Assembly: GCA_019279435.1 (NCBI GenBank)
Contig: JAAALK010000288.1
Location: forward strand, 76,914,255-76,978,254
DNA length: 64,000 nucleotides
From: Zizania palustris
Lineage: Eukaryota > Streptophyta > Magnoliopsida > Poales > Poaceae
Direction of reading: 5' to 3'
Every line of letters begins with the position of its first letter. Positions within the stretch are counted from its first letter, which is position 1. The translations under genes were made by a program, and so were the position numbers. Shown here piece by piece: positions 58,601 through 64,000 of the stretch. The notes below the pieces were generated by a model. It saw only the letters and a list, made by a program, of their open reading frames with translations, was not told the origin of the DNA and did no database searches.

Positions 58601-61600
58601 TAAATGGATATTCAAGCACAAGTTCCTCGCCAACGGTTCCTTGGAGCGTTACAAAGCACGTTGGGTCCTCCGCGGCTTCACTCAACGTCCAGGCATTGAC
58701 TTTACAGAGACATTCAGCCCTGTTGTCAAGCCTGCCACAGTTCGCACCGTTCTCTCGTTGGCTATTTCCCGCAAGTGGCCTGTTCATCAGCTCGATGTCA
58801 AGAATGCTTTCCTCCACGGCACTCTGACAGAGACAGTGTTTGCAGCTCAGCCGTCTGGTTTTGAAGACCCCGTTCACCCAGACTTTGTTTGCCGCCTCAA
58901 CAAATCTCTTTATGGGCTGAAGCAAGCCCCTCGTGCTTGGTACAGTCGCTTTGCCACGCATCTGGTCTCCCTTGGTTTCATAGAAGCCAAGTCAGATACT
59001 TCGCTGTTCATCTACCGTCGTGGCACTGATACAGCATATCTGCTTCTCTACGTGGATGACATTGTTCTCACCGCTTGCTCAGCACATCTCCTTCGGCAAA
59101 TTATCTCAGCTCTTCAGCAAGAGTTTGCCATGAAGGATCTAGGTGAGCTCCACCATTTCCTGGGGATGCAGGTTCAGCGCAGTGATGATGGTATGATTCT
59201 CTCTCAGCGACAGTACATGCTTGATATCCTGGACCGAGCAGGCATGACAGAGTGCAAATCTTGCAATACGCCAGTCGACACTAACCCCAAAGTTTCTGCC
59301 GACTCTGGGACTCCAGTCGCCGATCCTTCAGATTACCGCAGCCTTGCTGGTGCCCTGCAGTATCTGACCTTTACGCGACCGGACATCTCTTATGCCGTAC
59401 AGCAGGTCTGTCTCCACATGCATGATCCTCGAGAGGCTCACCTTGCTGCTCTCAAGCGCATTCTTCGGTATATTCGGGGTACTCTACATCTGGGTCTTCT
59501 TCTTCGGCCATCGACGCTGGATGACTTGGTGGTCTATACTGATGCTGACTGGGCAGGCTGTCCCGACACTCGCAAGTCCACTTCGGGCTACGCTGTGTTC
59601 CTTGGCGACAACCTGGTTTCTTGGTCATCTAAACGGCAGAACACCGTCTCCCGCTCCAGTGCTGAAGCAGAGTATCGCGCCGTGGCCAATGGCGTCGCTG
59701 AGGCTTCCTGGCTTCGCCAGCTTCTTCATGAGCTTCATACTCCACTTCACCGCGCCACTCTTGTCTATTGCGACAACATTAGCGCGGTCTACATGTCCTC
59801 TAATCCAGTCCAGCATCAGCGAACGAAGCATATCGAGATCGATCTTCACTTCGTCCGTGAGAAGGTGGCCATGGGTGTCGTTCGGGTCCTTCATGTCCCC
59901 ACGACATCTCAGTTCGCCGACGTCTTCACCAAAGGGCTGCCCTCTTCGGTGTTCACTGAATTTCGGTCCAGCCTGAATGTCCGTGGCTAAGCACCGACGT
60001 TCAGACTGCGGGGGCGTGTTAGCATATTCTGTTATGAAGGCTTCGGCCAGGACCCCTGTCCGGTCTATTGTATCCTTTGGCAAGGGGGTTTTCTAGCACT
60101 AGTAATTCAGTTATAAAGTGGTTATCCCCTTGCCTCTATATATGTACCTAACCATGGCTTATCAATAATCATTCGAATTCTATTCTCCTTCACTAATAAC
60201 TTGTAAATCATAATGCTGAGTGCAGTATCCTCGCAATTACACTTTTATGTTTATTCTACTAAACAAGTGCCAAACAGGTCTATGATTATTGATAAAACTA
60301 TATCCAAGGGACAACACATGGGATGTGATTAGCAACTAGCAAACATGAAAAGAATATATGAAAAGAGAAACTCACGACATCACCACTCCATCGAGCAGCT
60401 ATATCAAGTGATTCACCAAGCATGCCACTAAATTTGGGATGGATTACTGATAACAAACCATGACCTCTTCTTTTCTGGAAATTAAGCTGAAGTTCTGCCT
60501 GTAACAACAAAAGATATGCATGTAAACTTGGATATGTGAGCATCATGAGTAGTTACAACTCAGAAATACATAGGACATAATAGAATCAACCAAAGACTCA
60601 AAGAGAGCTAGCTACATACATATAAGAAGACAGTAGAACAAAATGTGCCATCGGACTAATTAAAAGAAATTAAAACAATATACTATATTCTGATCTAGGA
60701 TAATGTTACCTTTTGAACAAACCCGCGTAATGAAGCAAACTCCAGCTCATCAAGTGGCAAATTCCGAACCTTTAAAAAAGAAAACAAAGATAAAGAATAT
60801 TAGACAATGAAATTGCCTCTGGTATTTAAAATGCTCTAGAAAGATCTGTTGGCAAGTAAAATACAAACATGCTAGTAGAATACCTCCAAACTTGTCAAAT
60901 TTCCAGGGTGATAGCAGATGTTAGATCTCAGCTGCCCCTTTTGGAGGAAAATTGACAGAAGCCTTCCATCTTGAATGGCATCATGTGCACCAACAAATAA
61001 TGGTCCATTCACTTCTATGGAAAAATTCTCATCAGGTCTGCCTGTAGCATTTAACTGCTTGGCCATGGAGTAGCAATTGTAAGAGAAATGGAATGGGAGA
61101 ACGAAGTGGAGCACATAGAGACACAATACTAAAAATCAACATTAATACCAAATACACATGTGCTCTCAGTTTTGTTGTAATTTGTTAAGAGTATGTTATC
61201 CTTGAAATGAAGGTTGTTAAAGCAGTATAAACTTAATTGGAAAGAGAATTGAATCAATTTGGAAAGAAAAAATAAACCTTTAGAGCATACATGATCCACA
61301 AACCTTTGAAAAGAAACCATTTAGTGTCCAAAAAGGTTAAATGCAGGGAGTGTTTTAATTTAAATCCAAAAATCCTCTATATAGACTCAGGTCTGTCTGC
61401 ACGAACAAACATAAGTCCCCAGTTGTGCTGAGTGCATTACAACCAAGAAAATTACAAACAAACAGAAGACAAATTATGCTATAAAATCACATTTAAGGAA
61501 AGTGAGTCAAATATAGAAGGGTGGGGGCAAGGAAAAAGCATTTCATAAGAAGTTACCGTTACAGAATCTTGTGATACGGAAAGAAAACCAGTAGATTGTG

Positions 61601-64000
61601 GTGCCAGCATAAGTTGGTTAAGTTTTATTCCTGACAGAGAAATCTCACCAACAAGCCTTGATACATCCCTCTCAAGCTTACTTTGGTCAATGATACCTTG
61701 TAGTGCACCATAAGCCTTCTCATCAACTAACTGGCTATATTTCACCACTTTTCCTTGAAATTTGAACCTCCCAGATGCTTTCAAATGTAAAGGCCGTGGT
61801 GAATCAAAAGGTATTGAAGAAGCTACATGAGCAAACTCAAAACCACGCATGCGTAAATCCAAATCCACGCCCTCCACAACTAGTGGCATAATTTTTTTCA
61901 TTTGGTACATCTCCTTGTGTAGCAAGTAATCATCAATGTATGATGTTTGAATACGAGTATTTAAATCAAAGGAAACTGATGATGAGTTGATCATAATATA
62001 GTCATGTGCAATAACAATGTTGCCACGTGCATCAGAAAAAGAATCTTCTGCATTTGGTGCAGCCCATTTGATATCAAATTTCCTGTCAGATTTTGTTTTC
62101 ACCATTAGATCATATATATAAGGAGTCAGCCCACTAGGACATTAGAACTGCACATGGTACAACAAAGATACTCACGGCCTAATAAGGGGGCCAGAAAGTC
62201 TAGTCTCTCCATTGAGCTCTCCAATCTTGAGTGGAATTGGCTGGATGCCTCTGGGAATGTAACGATGTAGAACCTTGTCAAGTAAAATACTCCCAGACAA
62301 ATTAATGTCCATGGCAGAATCATCACCTTCCCCCTGCAGAGATCTAAATATGTATTATACTTGCATAAGGTGGTCAGAAATTAAGTGTAGCAGTTGTAGA
62401 TACTTTCGCATAGGCTCCATTGTTCACAACTTCACATGGCCCATGAAGGTGCACAAATTTATTTGTAGGTTCTTGGGTGCATTATTCCTTGCGTTAGGAA
62501 CTTTAATGACACAGAACTATTAAGCTACAGAAGAATAGCCAGTGGTCAGCTATTTGTAGGGCTCTAAACAGTACACATTCACTGTAAACCCAGAGAAATG
62601 AACAGCCCAATGCCTCCACTAGGCTTCAACCATACTCATGGCATAGCAGAACATTATGAACAATGAATGAAGCATATGGAAGGAAACGATTTGAATTGTT
62701 TAATTCCATATTTTATTTTATAAATACAAAATACTGATGTCAGTTGGTCATTATATATTCATCATTTCATCTACTCTCTCTACTTGTCACAATCCAAAGT
62801 TCAATTTATTCTCAATATAGAGTGCACAATTAGCAATGCTTGGACTATTTGAAACAAAACGAAGACACTGTGGAAGATGTAGATAGAAGTAACAAGCGCT
62901 TAAAGTAACTGACGTGAAAGCATGTGTGCCTGGAAGTGCAATCGATAACTACAGTACCTCTGGGCAAATCCATGCATTACCAGCCCCTCGAATTTCTCCA
63001 CCATCCAAAAGACATGCTCTAATACCATACAAATCTGCAACCTGTAGCCAGTGATAATAATTTAGAAAATAATTGCTAAACAGTCTTAAACTTCAACACT
63101 GGCATTAGTAGTGGTTATATTTGTGCTCACACAGTTATCGAGGTTGAAAGTGAAATTTGCTGACACATGAGTGAAGGGAATATGATCAAATGCAGCCACT
63201 GCACCAGCCTCTTTGTTTTGCATCACAGCTTCAGAAGCTGCAGATGGAGGCATGCCGGATATTGAAAGAGACTTTCTTGATACGATCCCACTTCCGACAA
63301 AAACAGGAGCATCAAGAGGCCCTTGACAATTAAATACAGCAGTAACAGAACCAGCTAACTGTATAAATAAAGTAATTCTATTAAAAAGAAAATCTTAAAG
63401 GATGAACATGAAGGGCATAAGCCATAAAGGTGTTTTAGGACATTTAGACCAATATTAGCTACCATTATAAAATGTTAAAATTGATTTTGACACCCATAGA
63501 TATGAATGTAATCATTTTAATTCAACCAAAACAATTTGTTTGTGCTAATAAGGTAATTTTGTGATAAACCATTGTTTCCATTGCCATGCAAGAATGCATA
63601 CTAGTAACTGGACGTCAGCTGATGCACCTAGATAGATCAACCAGTTAACTATGTTTTCCATATGGATGTCAACCACATATAAATACATCCGATATAAAAA
63701 GTCAAATCTATTTTATTGTGAGAGATATATGGGACCAATGTAGCTAATTTCACTTACAATTTCAGATGGTAAATAGTTGTACCAAGTCAGGCAGTACAGA
63801 TGCAATGCATACAGCAATATTTCTTCGGTTTTTTCAATTAATGCAACAAACAAATTGTTTCTAATCATCCGTGATATGCCCACATATTGCCCAGCCTTTA
63901 TGTAGTATGTCCAAAGAAGGAATACAGCAGCTAGATGAGAGTTAGTATTTTATACCGGAAACATTAGGGGTCTCATTTTCATTGTTCTCATAAGTGCATT
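49672..64000 (-). CDS. SSG4: TIC236/SSG4-like plastid envelope protein (DUF490/TamB), 5'-partial
   Basis: C-terminal half of the TamB-like protein. Arabidopsis TIC236 links the TOC and TIC complexes across the plastid intermembrane space; rice SSG4 affects starch grain size. Eighteen phase-consistent exons: 64000-63956, 63358-63131, 63041-62958, 62333-62176, 62082-61557, 61054-60884, 60769-60710, 60498-60376, 53944-53669, 53574-53509, 53356-53225, 52848-52027, 51842-51562, 51338-51106, 50963-50725, 50618-50427, 50196-49924, 49818-49672. The protein shows the repetitive beta-rich TamB pattern (FNCQGPLDAPVFVGSG, LSGSILLD, LRPDVSGMIRLSHGEAYLPH, VHPKYIRPKGILTFENGEVN) and a conserved end MPRIEGKGEFGQARWRLVYA, stopping at SATSQD. 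No frameshift was found. Transit peptide and membrane anchor would lie to the right. The first listed exon is least certain. One intron carries a 5.56-kb Copia element. Confidence 0.92.
53945..54632 (-). other. Intron of the TIC236/SSG4-like gene, distal part
   Basis: Intron sequence between exon 53944-53669 and the Copia insertion; the remainder is 60193-60375. Sequence 'gggcagtttggatggc' at about 54584 resembles a MITE end. No coding sequence. Confidence 0.5.
54633..54808 (+). repeat. 5' LTR of the young Copia element
   Basis: 176 bp, TGTTAGCATATTCTG...ATTCTCCTTCA. Contains 'ctctatatatgtacc' as probable TATA region near 54750. Appears identical to the 3' LTR. Confidence 0.95.
54870..55015 (+). 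repeat. Tandem repeat in the Copia leader
   Basis: A unit of about 68 bp around 'ccctgttcctcctgctttcg' and 'ttctgttcttccctgccttc' occurs twice almost perfectly, with shorter relatives on to 55250. It lies in the untranslated leader between primer-binding site and gag start. Confidence 0.7.
55269..59990 (+). CDS. Copia gag-pol polyprotein
   Basis: Single 1,573-aa frame. Gag (UBN2-type) about residues 120-300, with NYSRWREQFLLAVTKY; no CCHC zinc knuckle is visible, and a Pro/Gln/Gly-rich stretch with basic KQNRKKKQKGR lies in its place. Protease active site DTGASSHM at about 490. Integrase zinc finger (WHQRLGHPG to CHACQLG) about 615-650, catalytic Asp (HCDLWTS) about 675, VQTDNGREF about 735 and NGKAERI about 770. 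Reverse transcriptase from about 1090 with LDVKNAFLHG, SLYGLKQAPRAWY and YVDD near 1260. RNase H with YTDADWAG about 1423, SSAEAEYRA about 1463 and HIEIDLHFVREKV before the end. Residue positions are estimates. All catalytic motifs look intact, so the element may be autonomous. Ale/Retrofit-like lineage is my inference. Confidence 0.95.
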   Translation: MAGSPPTSVVDPADLVHRNDNDEPRRLADTRMAAREAALAEAQAAEEEAAAASSDRDAATERIRAALARAAKARADAAAAADPIAPPPGDGLDVSNAMALHEVAAILNLHAQAVSVQNARSLVPITLDTAGNYSRWREQFLLAVTKYSLQDHIFSDHATSALPDWTRMNAVVKSWLYSTTSSDLAEAVIDHRATAREAWLAIEGHFLGNQETRALHLDAKFRAFAQGDLSITEYCKRFKKMADDLGDLGEHVTDRTLVLNVIRGLNERYKDIGVHLRRGRPFPSFAAVRNELLLEEINMVQHPAAPPTAFVAVPSAPQQSAPIEGSTPRTGAPKQNRKKKQKGRNSSGGPPAPAGSSPSPTTGPNGTWPSFYNPWTGSIQMWPGPRTPPLAQLPQGRMGPQQQQAMLAFQGPQQFSQMAQQNPHQPHFFPPYGTPAGPLLQPQQQALPPWTPQTPQQHMTGAPTWDQSSLASTFSTMTLTPPVNNDWYFDTGASSHMTSHDGNLSHYSAPRYPSPTSIVVGNGSLLPVAATGTTYLGHLTLNNVLVSPQLIKNLISVRQFTIDNNCSVEFDPYGCSVKDLLTGTVTIRCNSSGPLYPLQVPVAHSLAAGSTTASLWHQRLGHPGRETLSKLVSAIPACNKDLDSICHACQLGRHVRLPFGTSVSRASNNFALIHCDLWTSPVVSVSGYKYYLVVLDDCSHYLWTFPLRLKSDTFMTLSNFFAYVSTQFGARIQAVQTDNGREFDNSTARTFFTTHGILFRMSCPYTSPQNGKAERIIRTTNDVIRSLLFQASMPPSYWAEALHTATLLLNILPTKTLDFLTPHFALHGSAPSYEHLRVFGCKCYPNLSATAPHKLSPRSALCIFLGYSAHHKGYRCLDPTTNRIIISRHVIFDETSFPFAEQPSLPNATDFTFLDEFSNTAVAPIGLPIFSSTGTSPTIPLSAPLVPPRYHSLPRAGVVPRAATGPSTSSVPRAAPTSSSTPTPVPCADATSPALPHAGPALRVYSRRPRPPEPPPPAASTTSPAPVPLPPGAIAVTPTVNHHRMTTRAKDGFRVPSLFHAAPLSPIPKTFRGALADPNWRAAMEEEHAALITNQTWDLVPRPQHANIVTGKWIFKHKFLANGSLERYKARWVLRGFTQRPGIDFTETFSPVVKPATVRTVLSLAISRKWPVHQLDVKNAFLHGTLTETVFAAQPSGFEDPVHPDFVCRLNKSLYGLKQAPRAWYSRFATHLVSLGFIEAKSDTSLFIYRRGTDTAYLLLYVDDIVLTACSAHLLRQIISALQQEFAMKDLGELHHFLGMQVQRSDDGMILSQRQYMLDILDRAGMTECKSCNTPVDTNPKVSADSGTPVADPSDYRSLAGALQYLTFTRPDISYAVQQVCLHMHDPREAHLAALKRILRYIRGTLHLGLLLRPSTLDDLVVYTDADWAGCPDTRKSTSGYAVFLGDNLVSWSSKRQNTVSRSSAEAEYRAVANGVAEASWLRQLLHELHTPLHRATLVYCDNISAVYMSSNPVQHQRTKHIEIDLHFVREKVAMGVVRVLHVPTTSQFADVFTKGLPSSVFTEFRSSLNVRG
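60017..60192 (+). repeat. 3' LTR of the young Copia element
   Basis: A 176-bp copy apparently identical to 54633-54808, preceded by 'actgcgggggcg' as polypurine tract and followed by the CTAAT duplication. Confidence 0.95.
62334..62957 (-). other. Intron of the TIC236/SSG4-like gene
   Basis: Lies between exons 63041-62958 and 62333-62176. AT-rich; the one short plus-strand ORF is unsupported. No transposon ends recognised. Confidence 0.5.
63359..63955 (-). other. Intron of the TIC236/SSG4-like gene
   Basis: AT-rich intron between the partial exon at the right edge and exon 63358-63131. No other feature seen. Confidence 0.45.

Larger units (their letters stand above)
54633..60192 (+). mobile_element. 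Intact young Ty1/copia retrotransposon in a TIC236/SSG4-like intron
   Basis: 5,560 bp, flanked by the perfect duplication CTAAT (54628-54632, 60193-60197). Two 176-bp LTRs appear identical base for base. A primer-binding site TGGTATCAGGAG follows the 5' LTR and a G-rich polypurine tract precedes the 3' LTR. One uninterrupted gag-pol frame is present. It lies antisense to the host gene, in an intron, so host splicing may tolerate it. Identical LTRs and an intact ORF indicate a very recent insertion. Confidence 0.95.

Noticed and set aside
1..64000. tRNA, rRNA, CRISPR or bacterial-type operon
   Set aside because: None seen by eye on either strand; a tRNA scan was not possible, so single tRNA genes cannot be fully excluded.

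Overview
The window looks like plant nuclear DNA, almost certainly from a rice (Oryza) genome. It has grass-type intron-rich genes, GC-rich intronless coding sequence, and abundant Stowaway, hAT, Mutator and CACTA elements plus nested LTR retrotransposons. The host genes support this. The right-hand gene matches the C-terminal half of the plastid DUF490/TamB-like protein known as TIC236 in Arabidopsis and SSG4 in rice. From memory SSG4 lies on rice chromosome 1; that placement is knowledge, not something read here. A run of exactly 100 N (11418-11517) shows a draft assembly.

Layout. 1-2.5 kb: a degenerate minisatellite, a Stowaway MITE and AT-rich upstream DNA. 2.56-4.01 kb (+): an intact, intronless family-1 UDP-glycosyltransferase. 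5.1-15.8 kb (-): a four-exon Enhancer-of-polycomb-like gene with a Tudor-like module. Its 5.2 kb first intron holds a solo LTR and three hAT elements (two nested), and its three 3' exons each contain an apparent single-base frameshift. 16.7-25 kb: no host gene, only DNA transposons (a Harbinger-like element carrying a 2.4 kb CACTA element, MITEs, an 8-bp-TSD hAT MITE). 25-49.3 kb: a nested block. An old Copia element (minus strand) is split by CACTA, MULE and large retrotransposon insertions, including a 17.9 kb SIRE-like Copia element. That element is itself split by Gypsy fragments, which are split in turn by two solo LTRs of one 2 kb family. 49.67-64 kb (-): eighteen exons of the TIC236/SSG4-like gene, whose 5' part lies beyond the right edge. 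An apparently intact, very young Copia retrotransposon sits in one of its introns in opposite orientation.

The most interesting item is a 2,079-bp CACTA element (27871-29949, TSD TGA). It carries exons and introns of a D-3-phosphoglycerate dehydrogenase gene, making it a Pack-CACTA that captured a serine-biosynthesis gene at the DNA level. I see no operon-like or defence-like system and no CRISPR, rRNA or convincing tRNA gene. The three host genes are unrelated in function (small-molecule glucosylation, chromatin regulation, plastid protein import/starch granule size) and simply lie next to each other.
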